DNA of 64,000 nucleotides from Sphingopyxis terrae subsp. terrae NBRC 15098 (GCF_001598815.1 NZ_BCZQ01000029.1:1-64000), one strand, 5' to 3'; counted from the stretch's first letter, positions 53,924 through 62,267 are shown. Numbers and translations are program-made. Notes: generated by a model not told the origin, from the sequence alone.

Positions 53924-53996
53924 TCCGGCGGCCGCCGCGCCGCGTTCAGCGGCGCCTCCTTTCGAAACGTGCAACGAAGAGGATGGGAGAGACGAT

Positions 53997-55229
53997 ATGG
54001 TTGAACGAAAGACATGGGCGTGGCTCGCCGCCGGTGCGGTCGTCGTCGGCGCGGGTGCCTTCGCGCAAAGCGGCGTGGGGGACCGCGGCAGGGGGGATGC
54101 GCGTCCGATGGTGCAACTGCCCCCGGCAGCGGTCGTCCCGGCCAGCTCCGCGGCGTCGGCCCCGACGGCGTTGTCGCCTGCCAGCCTGACCACGACAGTG
54201 GGCGGCTATACCTACGACTGGACCGCGCTGCAGGCGGCCATCGATGCCGACGCCGAAGTCGCGAACGGCTATTTCATCGTCGGTAACGCCACCGACCCCG
54301 ACTATCTGTTTGCATATGAGAAGGGCAGCTTCGGAATCGATCGGGTGACGCCACTCGCCTCGGCCACCAAATGGTTCGCAGGAACGCTCGCCATGCGGAT
54401 GGCGCAGGCGGGGATTGTCACGCTGGACGACCCGATGCGGCCGCCGCTCGCCTTCTGGACGACGACCGGGACAAAGAAGGACGTCAAGCTGAAGCATGCG
54501 CTGTCGATGACGTCGGGGTTCAACGGCAGCCCGCTGGTCGGAGGGTGCCAGCTGACACCGGCGCTGATCCTGTACAATTGCGCGAAAAATATCCACGACC
54601 TGCGATACGACATCCTGCGTCCCGGCAACGCGCCGGGTGCGCAATATAGCTATGGCCCGCACGGGATGCAGGTCGCCGCCGCCTATCTCGAGGCGAAGGA
54701 TGTGAGCATCCAGCCCGGAACGACGCCGGCGCGCCAGCGCACCTTCCACGAACTTTTCGCCCAGCATGTCACGACGCCGCTCGGGATGACGAGCACGACA
54801 TGGTATGATCCGGCGGGCAGCGCACCGACGAATCCGTGGGTGGCGGGGGGCGCCTATTCGACCCCGCGCGACTATGCCAAGCTGCTGCGTGCGCTCCTCG
54901 GCGGCGCCTTTGTGACCGACATGACCGCCTTTACTCAGCCGCGCACGACCGGCCTGCCGCGCGTCTTCGTACCCTCGGGAGCCTCGAACTGGGAATATGC
55001 GCTGGGCTCCTTCGTCGAATGCGACACCCCCTCGGCCTGCGCGACGTCGATGATCAATTCGGCGCCGGGCGCTTATGGATGGACGGGCTGGATCGATCGC
55101 GGAACCGGCTATTACGGCCTGATCGCGACCGAGATTTCGAGCGGCGGAGATCGTAAGGGCACCGAACTGGAACAGGAGATGCAGGGCCTGATCGAAGCGG
55201 CTATCGCGAGCCGCGTGCCTGCGCCTTAA
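53997..55229 (+). CDS. Exported serine hydrolase (beta-lactamase-like)
   Basis: The 410-residue protein has an N-terminal hydrophobic export segment (TWAWLAAGAVVVGAGAFAQ), S-x2-K at Ser122-Lys125 (ASATKWF), a Y-S-Y-G-P-H-G stretch in place of Y-x-N and a CAxS-like acidic end. It is a second member of the 48388 type, sharing TSGFNGSP-like and PLGMTSTT elements of class C relatives. A disulphide is possible between the Cys in VGGCQ and that in YNCAK. It is expressed with the receptor and likely acts on the same peptide or ester ligand. Confidence 0.86.
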   Translation: MVERKTWAWLAAGAVVVGAGAFAQSGVGDRGRGDARPMVQLPPAAVVPASSAASAPTALSPASLTTTVGGYTYDWTALQAAIDADAEVANGYFIVGNATDPDYLFAYEKGSFGIDRVTPLASATKWFAGTLAMRMAQAGIVTLDDPMRPPLAFWTTTGTKKDVKLKHALSMTSGFNGSPLVGGCQLTPALILYNCAKNIHDLRYDILRPGNAPGAQYSYGPHGMQVAAAYLEAKDVSIQPGTTPARQRTFHELFAQHVTTPLGMTSTTWYDPAGSAPTNPWVAGGAYSTPRDYAKLLRALLGGAFVTDMTAFTQPRTTGLPRVFVPSGASNWEYALGSFVECDTPSACATSMINSAPGAYGWTGWIDRGTGYYGLIATEISSGGDRKGTELEQEMQGLIEAAIASRVPAP

Positions 55230-55257
55230 AATCTTGTTCGCAGCGCTTTTGGTTCGA

Positions 55258-55311
55258 GTGTCTGCTTCTCCAGATTTCGAACCAAAAGTTGCCTGACCGT
55301 AATCGGCCACG
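55258..55311. repeat. Dispersed intergenic repeat, copy 2
   Basis: This is the partner of the copy at 48336-48389 (37 of 54 bases identical, no gaps). It lies between the convergent ends of the serine hydrolase and the thermonuclease genes. Confidence 0.5.
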
Positions 55312-55316
55312 AGTTT

Positions 55317-56027
55317 CTATCGAGGGCGATAAGGTTCGCAGGCGATTCCGTCGCCATCGCCATCCATCTCGGGGCGATAGCCGGGCTGCCCTCGATATAT
55401 CGGCGCGGCACCAGCAGCCCAGGCTTCCTTGCAGTTGCGGAAATATGCGTTGGATGCTGGAGGCGGCGTCGCCGGTCGGGGGCCGTCTGACACGCGCGCG
55501 GTCGGCTGGCGCGGGGCGGGGTTGGCGGCCCGATAGTCGGCGGGCATCTGGAACTCGCCGCTCCAGAGACCGAGTCTGCGCTCACGCGCTCTTGCTTCAT
55601 TGGGAACATAGGCGGCCGTGAATTTTGGCAGGGCCACAGCGAGGCCCGCATCGACGACGGCGGCGGAGAGGTCGATTATTCCGACCTGGCACATCGCGAC
55701 GGTGCGGCCATAGTCGTCGATGTCGCGCTGTTCGCAGCGCACGGACTGGCCTTCCACGATCGCGGCGAGCTTGTCGGCCGCTTCCTGGCCGCAGGCCCAG
55801 GGACCGTCGCCGCGCGTGCAGGTCTGCTTCAGTTCGGGCGCGTCGATCCCGTAAAGCCGGACGACGATACCTGTGAGGTTGAGCGTATCGCCGTCGGAGA
55901 CCCGCGCGGGGCCGCTCACGTCCTGTGCGACCGACGGGGTAGGGGGCAGGGCGAGCGAGAAGATGATAGCGGCGATCGCGGTGCGCGTGGGCCGGCGTGT
56001 CGCGCGGTTCGGGTTTTTCGATGTCAC
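55317..56027 (-). CDS. Thermonuclease-family protein with excalibur domain
   Basis: The 236-residue protein has an export segment ending SVAQ, then a staphylococcal-nuclease-like fold: SDGDTLNLTGIVVRLYGIDAPE, QEAADKL, DDYGRTVAMC and an ARARERRLGLWSG helix holding key Arg and Glu. The C-terminus is an excalibur calcium-binding motif (NCKEAW...DGDGDGIACE). It should be a secreted Ca-dependent nuclease. The GTG at 56027 overlaps the SRAP stop (GTGA). It is the last gene of the operon behind the LexA box, although a secreted nuclease in an SOS operon is unusual. Confidence 0.86.
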   Translation of the reverse strand: MTSKNPNRATRRPTRTAIAAIIFSLALPPTPSVAQDVSGPARVSDGDTLNLTGIVVRLYGIDAPELKQTCTRGDGPWACGQEAADKLAAIVEGQSVRCEQRDIDDYGRTVAMCQVGIIDLSAAVVDAGLAVALPKFTAAYVPNEARARERRLGLWSGEFQMPADYRAANPAPRQPTARVSDGPRPATPPPASNAYFRNCKEAWAAGAAPIYRGQPGYRPEMDGDGDGIACEPYRPR

Positions 56028-56698
56028 AGCAGGGTTGCGGCCGTGCGTGCCGCATTTTTCCTGGTACGACCCGCGTACCAGAGCTCGGGCGTGTGATCGA
56101 TGACGAGACGATCGGCGGGATATTGGGTGACGAGCTTCATCGCCTCCTCGGCCGGTGCGTGCAGCCATGCCTCATGGTCTTCGGGATGTAGGATAACGGG
56201 CATGCGGTCGTGGACCTCGAGCATCTCGGGGACGGCATCGACCATCACCATGGTGTAGCTGTCGCCCCATTCGTCGGTCGGACGCCAGAAGCCCGCGCAG
56301 GCGGCCAGCGGCTGGTCGGCAATGCTGATCCATGTGCGTGTCATTTGCCCTTCGGGCCCAACGGCTTCGGCGAAGGCGGTGATCGGGATGAGGCAGCGAT
56401 GCCCGGGCTGGACGAACCATTCGCGCCACATGCCGTAAGGCGACATCAGCTTGTCGTCGCGGGCGTTGTTGACGTGGGTCGGCTTGTTGGGCTTGCCGGT
56501 CTTCTTGTTGGTGGAATGCCGCGGAAAGCCCCACACCATTGCGTCGAGCTGGCGTTCGCCGGCGACCTCGCGAACGACGAAGCCCGTGCCGCCCTTCCAG
56601 ACATCACCGGTGCTCGCATTGGTCTGCTTCTTGCGCTGCGCCTTGAAATGCGAGGCGACCTCGTCGACCGAGGCCTTGAGCGTGATCTGGTTGCACAT
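56024..56698 (-). CDS. SRAP-family (YedK/HMCES) abasic-site protein
   Basis: The 224-residue protein has Cys2 (MCNQI), which becomes the N-terminal nucleophile after Met removal and forms the DNA crosslink at abasic sites. Other active-site elements are the Asn in HVNNARDD, the Glu in ITAFAEAVG and the His in VHDRMPVIL. The usual MCGRY start is replaced by MCNQI. The ATG at 56698 follows GGGAG. It lies in a five-gene operon behind a LexA box and next to a second SRAP-like gene, so it is very likely induced by DNA damage. Confidence 0.9.
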   Translation of the reverse strand: MCNQITLKASVDEVASHFKAQRKKQTNASTGDVWKGGTGFVVREVAGERQLDAMVWGFPRHSTNKKTGKPNKPTHVNNARDDKLMSPYGMWREWFVQPGHRCLIPITAFAEAVGPEGQMTRTWISIADQPLAACAGFWRPTDEWGDSYTMVMVDAVPEMLEVHDRMPVILHPEDHEAWLHAPAEEAMKLVTQYPADRLVIDHTPELWYAGRTRKNAARTAATLL

Positions 56699-56711
56699 CG
56701 GCGGCTCCCGT

Positions 56712-57227
56712 TCAGGCGGCGCCGAGCAGCCCCTCGAAACTGGGCTGGATCGGCGGCGTGATCGTGAAGCTACCTTCGGGGAAGGGGCGCAAGATGTCCA
56801 GCGGCGGGCGCTCCTGTTGCATCCAGTCGAACCAATCGTCGGGATCGACGACCGCCACATGGCGGTCCTTGTGCGGCGCAAGGTCCGGATAGGCGGGGAC
56901 GGTCAACGCCGCGAAGGCATCGGGATAGTCGCGCGTCCCTCGCTGCCAGACCCCGGCAATGCAGAAGAAGGGGATGTCGGTGACGAGGCTTGCCGCATAG
57001 AGCGTCTTGCCGTCGCGCTTGATGCCGAACTCGTTGGCGAGGATGAGGCAGGGGCTTTCGATCCGCGCGGTTTCGGACTTGAGCAGCGGGATCTGTCCGA
57101 TCTCGGGGTCGCGCGACCGGAGGCCCCAATGCGCCTCGATCTGGCGTTCTTCCTGGCCATCCCAGATCATGATCCGGTGCCCGCCTTTGCCGACACCCTG
57201 CAGGACGTCGTCGAAATCTCTCTCCAT
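56712..57227 (-). CDS. SRAP-like protein lacking the N-terminal Cys
   Basis: The 171-residue protein resembles SRAP in the middle and end: EAHWGLRSRDPE, ILANEFGIKRDGKTLY, IPFFCIAGVWQ and HVAVVDPDDWFDWM match the order of strands in the family. It starts MERDFDDV, so the nucleophile Cys2 is missing, and I see no equivalent His or Glu pair. It may be a regulatory or structural paralogue, or bind DNA without crosslinking. It lies 13 bases upstream of the true SRAP gene in the same operon. The family call is by pattern. Confidence 0.65.
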   Translation of the reverse strand: MERDFDDVLQGVGKGGHRIMIWDGQEERQIEAHWGLRSRDPEIGQIPLLKSETARIESPCLILANEFGIKRDGKTLYAASLVTDIPFFCIAGVWQRGTRDYPDAFAALTVPAYPDLAPHKDRHVAVVDPDDWFDWMQQERPPLDILRPFPEGSFTITPPIQPSFEGLLGAA

Positions 57228-57237
57228 CGTCTAGCTC

Positions 57238-57567
57238 CTAGCTCCGGTAGCGGCGGATCGCGCGCTTCCATTCGCGTTCGTCGACCCGCTCCTTGATGCA
57301 GATCGCGTCCTTGTCCCAATTGACCACTTCGAGGCGGAGCGGTTCGACGCGGCGGCCGGAACTCCAGGCGCATTGCCGGCACCAGAAATGGCGGCACGCC
57401 TTGCGAAGATTATCGTCCCAGCCTTTGCGGTGAAAGCGGTACCAAAGCAGTCCCGCATCGAACTTGGCGTGATGACCGCAGCGGCAAACGGGCTGCACCG
57501 CATAATGCCAGATGGCCGCCTCGAAAATGTGCGTGGCCCGCGGAATGCCCGATTTCGTATGCTGCAC
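57238..57567 (-). CDS. Small Cys/His-rich protein of unknown function
   Basis: The 109-residue protein (GTG at 57567, one base after the previous stop) has C-x-C-G-H-H (VCRCGHHAKFD) and W-C-x2-C (FWCRQCAWSS), a likely zinc site, and many aromatic and basic residues. I do not recognise the family. No good ribosome binding site stands before the GTG, but position directly after the DUF6771-like gene allows coupling. By operon it may work on DNA in the SOS response. Confidence 0.6.
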   Translation of the reverse strand: MQHTKSGIPRATHIFEAAIWHYAVQPVCRCGHHAKFDAGLLWYRFHRKGWDDNLRKACRHFWCRQCAWSSGRRVEPLRLEVVNWDKDAICIKERVDEREWKRAIRRYRS

Positions 57568-57568
57568 G

Positions 57569-57760
57569 TCACAGCGCCAGCACCAGCTGATCGGCGTCGG
57601 CGGCGGCCGTGGTCTCACCGTGGATGCGCGCGATCGTCAGCGCCAGTTCCTGCGCGGCCGCTTCGCGTATGATTTCCGTTGGCGCGGTGAGGCCGACGCG
57701 CGCCCATCCTGGGGCGTCCAGGAGTGCGCGTGCGACTCGGTCAGGGTCGATTCTCATCAT
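57569..57760 (-). CDS. Small DUF6771-like protein
   Basis: The 63-residue protein starts MMRIDPDRVARALLDAPGWA and continues TAPTEIIREAAAQELAL, which I recall as the start of short sphingomonad proteins grouped as DUF6771. It is predicted to be helical. It is the first gene after the LexA box, ten bases from the box to the start codon. The length and start pattern support a real gene; its function is unknown. Confidence 0.68.
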   Translation of the reverse strand: MMRIDPDRVARALLDAPGWARVGLTAPTEIIREAAAQELALTIARIHGETTAAADADQLVLAL

Positions 57761-57770
57761 GGATCAATGA

Positions 57771-57785
57771 GAACATAAAAAGAAC
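57771..57785 (-). promoter_or_regulatory. LexA (SOS) box GAAC-N7-GAAC
   Basis: GAAC (57771-57774), ATAAAAA, GAAC (57782-57785) matches the alphaproteobacterial LexA site (GTTC-N7-GTTC on the other strand). It stands ten bases upstream of the DUF6771-like start on the minus strand, where it would overlap the promoter or leader. The operon that follows contains an SRAP protein, which fits SOS control. Confidence 0.78.
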
Positions 57786-58791
57786 AAATGAGCAAGCTGC
57801 GGTACGCGCGCGTGGGCCCGTCTTCGCGATGCCGCCGCCACGCAAGCGGCCCCGGCGCAAGCCGAACGGACGGGCTCGGCCGTCCGGGCGTCCGCCCATT
57901 TCGGCATTTTCCAAGAAGCCGCCCAATAGCAATCGGCCCGAAACGCCAAAGCGGGTATCTTTGGAGCCCAGGGATACCCTGTGTTAAGCTTGGCTGTGCG
58001 GGGCGCACGCTGGTCGATCGTGCTTTGCGCCGGGTCAGTGACGCCGAATTATAGAGAGGAAAGATTACTCCAGATTGGCAAACCTTGTACGGAAAAGACA
58101 AACTATCCCGGCTGCAGGAAAGTTTTGTTTTTGAGAATGGCGAGGTTTCCCTAACGGCGGCCGCGTCGGTGGAGGGGCCTCTGGTGCCGATAAAGGGACC
58201 GGTCTCATCATTCCGATAACAGTCGGCCGGGCACGCGACCCGCCCGGCCGTATCTGGGCGGCGCTCCGCGTCCAGACCCCGGTTTTCCGGGCGCGGGGTG
58301 CCGTCATTTTCAGGGGCTAAGGCCACCCGGGGCTGCGCTCGGAATATTCGCTTCGGCGAGTGCGCGCCTACAAACTACCTGACCGCCATATCCAACGGTC
58401 AGAAGCCACGCATTAACCCGACGTGGCAGCGCGGAGAGCCCGCGAGCCGCATTGGTCACGCGAGGCGGGTGACGGGGTGAGGGCGCCGCGCATCCATGCG
58501 GCGTGGTGCACGCAGAGCTGACGTCGCCACTGCTATCTCATGACATTGCTGCCCGTCAGTTCGGGAGGCCACCTCCCCTATATCGCTCCCCTTCTTTCCG
58601 CTGACCCAGCCAGTCCTCTCAGTGACGCAGTGATCGGCTTTCGGCCTCCGCACGCCACGGCGCGGGCGGCGAGGTGAGCGCGCGCATGCGGGCAGCGGCG
58701 TGGGCCGAGGGCGCGGCGCCACAGAGGAGAGAAGGATCGGGAAGAGTGTCGCCGGGAAATGGTTCGCGCGCGACATTCGAAAGTAAGTGTC
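57786..58791. other. 1-kb region between SOS operon and DUF736
   Basis: I find no well-supported gene. A plus-strand frame from an ATG near 57829 to a TAA at 57985-57987 codes for a 52-residue Arg/Pro-rich peptide (MPPPRKRPRRKP...) without a clear ribosome binding site; it could be a small basic DNA-binding protein. The minus-strand frames at 57757-58326 and 58456-59430 look like shadows. The region has several GC-rich stretches able to form hairpins but no clear repeats. The promoter of DUF736 should lie in its last part. Confidence 0.45.
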
Positions 58792-59259
58792 ATGAATATC
58801 GGTGAAATCAGGAATGTGAATGATCGTCTGACTGGCTCGATCGCGACCCGCACGATCGACCTCCCGCGCATCGGTCTGCGCAAGGTCGAGAGCATGAACC
58901 CGCGGGCACCCGTTTACGAGGTGCTGGCGCTCAACGTCGCCCGGCGCTGGGTGCAGGTCGGGGCGCTGTGGGAAGCGGCGTCGAAGAAGACCGGCGAGGT
59001 TTTCCTCGCGGGCAATATCGACGACCCGAGCCTCCCCGAACCGCTGCCGGTGGCGCTGTTTCCGTCCGAAGACGGCGGCTACACCATCGCGTGGCGCCGC
59101 GAGACCGTCCGTGCCGAGTTCGGCGGCGGTTTCGGCGCGAGCACGCGCAGCTATGACGAGCAGCCGCAGGACCGCGGCTTCGGCGAGAGCACGGCGGGCT
59201 CGAACGGCGCGCTGATGGGCGCCGGCGCCGACCTCGACGACGAGGTGCCCTTCGGCTGA
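58792..59259 (+). CDS. DUF736-family protein
   Basis: The 155-residue protein matches DUF736: NIGEIRNVNDRLTGSIATRT at the start, then APVYEVLALNVARRWVQVGALWE and LAGNIDDPSLPEPLPVALFP, with a flexible Gly/Asp-rich tail. DUF736 genes are typical of plasmids and conjugative elements of alphaproteobacteria, but their role is unknown. The ATG at 58792 is where homology begins. A strong terminator follows at 59278-59313, so it is its own transcript. Confidence 0.85.
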   Translation: MNIGEIRNVNDRLTGSIATRTIDLPRIGLRKVESMNPRAPVYEVLALNVARRWVQVGALWEAASKKTGEVFLAGNIDDPSLPEPLPVALFPSEDGGYTIAWRRETVRAEFGGGFGASTRSYDEQPQDRGFGESTAGSNGALMGAGADLDDEVPFG

Positions 59260-59277
59260 CGAAGGCGCCGCAACCGG

Positions 59278-59313
59278 GCCGGGAGGCGCAGCTGCGCTTC
59301 CCGGCTCTTTTCT
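59278..59313 (+). terminator. Rho-independent terminator after DUF736
   Basis: GCCGGGA-G-GCGCAGC can fold on TGCGC-T-TCCCGGC over 59278-59305, giving a long GC-rich stem, followed by TCTTTTCTT. It separates DUF736 from the DUF2493 gene. Confidence 0.8.
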
Positions 59314-59336
59314 TGCCCGATCCAAGGAGACCGAAC

Positions 59337-60389
59337 ATGGTCGCTCATTCTTCCGCGTAAAGTGTTGACAGCTTTGCAGACCTTCGTGCCCTCTACGCCG
59401 AACAGATCGCCACGCCCGAATTCCAGGCATCGTTCGGCGATCCCATCCCGCTTTCGATCATCGAACCCGGTGACGAGCCGGGCGAGCATGACATGCCCGA
59501 ACCCTTCGCGGCGCAGGCCGAATGCGGCGGGATCATCGCGACGATCTTCGACCTTTTCAACGACACGAGGCTCGCGCCGCTTTCCGCCGAGATCGCGTGG
59601 GGGTTCGTGAACAGCTTCCACTTCGTCGCCGGGAAACTCGAGCGCCGCGAGGATGCTCTCGCGGCCGAGGTTGGCGAGATGGTCCGGCGCATGGACATGA
59701 GCGAGGTGTTCAACAGCGAGCTCGAGGAAAAGCAGCTCCTGTGCCAATCGACTGCCGAACAGCGCGCGGCGATCGAATGCATGCGTGACTATGCCGCCGA
59801 AATGTATCGCACCCAGTCGGGCTGGCCCTGGTCGCCCGCGCGCGGATCGCGTGCATCCTCGGCCTCGACTGCGAGCCAGATCGCGGCGCAGGACTTCCTG
59901 CGCGAACGGGCACTCGATGCGCGCGAGCGCTACCTGCCGCAGGGGCCGGTCGTCGTCTTCTCCGGCCCCGCGCAATGGCACGACTGGGAGATGCTTTGGC
60001 GGCGGCTCGACGAGATCCGCGCCCGCGTGCCCCATATGACGCTGGTGACGACCGGGCAGCGCAAGGGCGCCGACGCGATCGCTGCAGCGTGGGCGGGGCG
60101 ATCCGAAACCCGCGTACCCGTCGTGGCCTTCGGCCTCTACGGGACCGGGCGTAAGACCGCCTTCACCCGCAACCGAAAGCTCGCCGAACTTCGTCCCGTC
60201 GAAGCGGTGGTTTGCGAGGGGTCGGGATTGCAGGCCAATCTCTACCAGACGCTGCGACAGGCCAATGTCCCGATCCACGCCTTCCGCAAGACGGACCAGG
60301 CGCCTGAGAAGGAGAGCGCCGTCCGCCGCCCCACCGCGCATGGCGCGATGAAAGCGGCGCGCGGCGATCCGATGTTCGCCGCCGCCTGA
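59337..60389 (+). pseudogene. DUF2493 (SLOG-like) gene with an in-frame stop at codon 8
   Basis: AAGGAG seven bases before the ATG at 59337 is a perfect start signal, but codon 8 is TAA (59358-59360). The same frame then stays open to 60389 and codes for a 343-residue protein. The part between the stop and the next in-frame ATG (59493) still resembles the N-terminus of the paralogue at 60842 (SVDSFADLRALYAEQ against SIRDFSEIAALIAEE), so it was coding. The C-terminal part has the DUF2493/YspA-type SLOG domain (GPVVVFSGPAQWHD, TTGQRKGADAIAAAW). A shortened 298-residue product from 59493 is possible. The break is a nonsense mutation, a sequencing error or a readthrough site. Confidence 0.75.
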
Positions 60390-60432
60390 CATCGGCCGGG
60401 CCATAGGCCCGACCGTCACTTTGATCTCCCTG

Positions 60433-60467
60433 AGCCGGTGCGCTGAAGCGCGCCGGCTTTTCTTTTT
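60433..60467 (+). terminator. Rho-independent terminator after the first DUF2493 gene
   Basis: AGCCGGTGCGC-TGAA-GCGCGCCGGCT (60433-60458) folds with one mismatch and is followed by TTTCTTTTT. It ends the broken DUF2493 transcript. Confidence 0.82.
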
Positions 60468-60841
60468 GCTGCAGGGGATTTGCCGCACGTCCTGACCGCC
60501 CAGGCTGCGCCGAACCAGCCACACCGCCGTGCTCGCATATCGCGCCGTACAAGAACGGGAGCCTTTGCGGATCGGGGGCATCGAGCCCCCGCTCCGCAAA
60601 CCTCTTCCTCTCTCTCAAGTCTTCTTATCGTGGCACGGGACCGCATCGGCCTCAAGGACGGCGGGGCCCCACCATTTTCCCTGGCGGGTCGGGCGCGGGG
60701 CTTCTTCCTTCCATGTGCGGTGGCCGCCAGAGAAAATCGTGACCCCCACCGCCGCTTCGCGGTCGGGCTTCGCCCGATCCTTGACCCCGATGCTCGGCGC
60801 CCGTGCAGGGGGAATGACCTCTCAATCTAGAGGAGGTCAAT
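60468..60841. other. Intergenic stretch between DUF2493 paralogues
   Basis: No gene is supported. It holds the hairpin at 60564-60600, a pyrimidine run (60601-60620) and a small TTCG-loop stem near 60764-60778 (TCGGG-CTTCG-CCCGA). The ribosome binding site GAGGAGGT of the next gene ends it. Confidence 0.5.
60564..60600. repeat. Compound hairpin, 8-bp + 6-bp stems
   Basis: TTTGCGGA (60564-60571) pairs with TCCGCAAA (60593-60600), and inside it GGGGGC (60574-60579) pairs with GCCCCC (60585-60590), around a five-base loop. No T-run follows, so it is not a standard terminator. It could be a structured leader, a small RNA part or a protein site in the element. Confidence 0.6.
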
Positions 60842-61828
60842 ATGACGACGTTCAAACGCAGCATAAGGGATTTTTCGGAAATCGCCGCACTTATTGCCGA
60901 GGAGACGGGAGAGGCGAACGACAGCTTCAGCGCCGCCTTCGACACCGATCTCGAACGCAGCAGGCTTGGGAAAAGCGAGGAGGAACTGACGTGCGATATG
61001 CCCGATGCGATGCAGGTGCAGCTTGCCGTCGAACTGATGATCACGACCGTGTTCGACGTGCTGCGCGACACGCGCATCGAAAGCGCGGCCGAACGGATCG
61101 CATGGGGGATCGTCCACAGCTTCCACCGCGTCGCAGGACAGTTCGCCGGACAGTCCGACCGGGCGGCGCAGGAGGTGCGCGAGTTGCTGCGCTCGGCCGA
61201 CGGCAGCGAGATCCACGGCGTCGAACTTGAGGAACAGCAGCAACTCCTGGAATCGCTCGATGAAGCGAGCGATGCCATAGCCTGCATGCGCGATCATGCA
61301 GCGGACATCTTCCATGCCGAAACGGGGCGTCCGTGGTCGGCGCCGAAAGCGACGCTGGTATCGTCGAAGCGCACCGCGTCGGTTATCGCGGGGACCGATT
61401 ATCTCGCGGCGCGCCGCCAGCGCCGCCTCGCGCAGCATTTTCCGGCGGGGCCGCTGGTGGTCTTCTCCGGGGGCGCTCGCTGGGCCGACCATCGCCCGAT
61501 CTACAAGGCGCTTGAGGAGATGAAAGCGGCGCGCCCCGACATGGTGCTGCTGACCACCGCGCAGGACAGGGGCGCCGATGCCATCGCCGCGGCGTGGGCA
61601 GCAAGAACGAAGACGCCGCTGGTCGCGCTGGGGATCGACAAGGCGCGCTGGGGGAACCGGGCGGGGTTCGTCCGCAACGACCAGATCGCGCGGTTGCAGC
61701 CGGTGGGTGCCGTGGTCGCCGAGGGTACCGGGGTGCAGGCGCAGCTCGTGCGGGTGCTGCGGGCGGCGGGGGTAGACCCGGTGCTGCTCCCGCATCACGA
61801 TATGCCGCGCGAACGGGTGCGAGCATAG
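60842..61828 (+). CDS. DUF2493 (YspA-type SLOG) protein
   Basis: The 328-residue protein has a helical N-terminal half and, from about residue 200, the DUF2493/YspA SLOG domain: GPLVVFSGGARWADHRPI, TTAQDRGADAIAAAWAART and VVAEGTGVQAQLVRVL. Members may bind nucleotides or nucleic acid and are common on conjugative elements of sphingomonads. It starts with ATG after GAGGAGGTCAAT, a very strong ribosome binding site. It is a paralogue of the broken gene at 59337. A strong terminator follows at once. Confidence 0.86.
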   Translation: MTTFKRSIRDFSEIAALIAEETGEANDSFSAAFDTDLERSRLGKSEEELTCDMPDAMQVQLAVELMITTVFDVLRDTRIESAAERIAWGIVHSFHRVAGQFAGQSDRAAQEVRELLRSADGSEIHGVELEEQQQLLESLDEASDAIACMRDHAADIFHAETGRPWSAPKATLVSSKRTASVIAGTDYLAARRQRRLAQHFPAGPLVVFSGGARWADHRPIYKALEEMKAARPDMVLLTTAQDRGADAIAAAWAARTKTPLVALGIDKARWGNRAGFVRNDQIARLQPVGAVVAEGTGVQAQLVRVLRAAGVDPVLLPHHDMPRERVRA

Positions 61829-61836
61829 AAAGGCGA

Positions 61837-61878
61837 GGGGATCGGTTCGGGCGCAAGCTCGGACCGATCCCCTTTTTT
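61837..61878 (+). terminator. Strong rho-independent terminator
   Basis: GGGGATCGGTTC (61837-61848) pairs with GGACCGATCCCC (61861-61872), 12 bp with one G-T type mismatch, and is followed by six T. It ends the DUF2493 gene. Confidence 0.9.
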
Positions 61879-62021
61879 ATGTCGAGCGTCCTGTCGCCAC
61901 CCTCAGGGAACCGGACGCGGGAGCGCCCGGTCCCGTCGGGCGGCGATGCGGTGCGGCGCACCGGCCTCCTGCGCGCGGCTTCGCCGTGCTCGTCGCTGGG
62001 ACCATCCCTTCGGGATGGGCG

Positions 62022-62267
62022 TCATTTGTTCGGGGCCATCCCCGAGAGGGCTTTTAGCGCCGCGACAGATGCAGTCCCTCCAGCACGGATCGCAAGATCG
62101 ACGATCTCCCGAAATTCACGCTCGGTGAGCGTCTCGACAGGGAGCTCGGGCACGATCGCGGCATATTTGCCGCGCAGCGCGCGGCGGGCATTTTCGACAT
62201 CGTCTGCGACCTTGCGCTGGCGCGCTTCGAGGTCGGCGAGGCGCTCGCGTTCACTCTTCTTGGGCAT
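62022..62267 (-). CDS. Small coiled-coil protein of conjugative loci, TraC/TraD-like
   Basis: The 81-residue protein begins MPKKSERERLADLEARQRKV and is one charged helix likely to form a coiled coil, then PVETLTEREFREIVDLAIRAGG. This is the look of small accessory transfer proteins of alphaproteobacteria (annotated TraC or TraD), which bind near oriT. The ATG at 62267 has AAGGA at good spacing; an ATG at 62273 is too close to it. It points away from the coupling-protein operon, with the repeat region between them. Confidence 0.65.
   Translation of the reverse strand: MPKKSERERLADLEARQRKVADDVENARRALRGKYAAIVPELPVETLTEREFREIVDLAIRAGGTASVAALKALSGMAPNK

Noticed and set aside
51641..54193. 850-codon open frame on the minus strand opposite a TonB receptor
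   Set aside because: The real receptor on the plus strand has a signal peptide, plug motifs and a Phe terminus; the antisense frame is all Arg/Asp/Val with no motif.
58456..59430. 324-codon minus-strand frame opposite DUF736
   Set aside because: DUF736 on the plus strand has clear family sequence; the opposite frame is a composition shadow.
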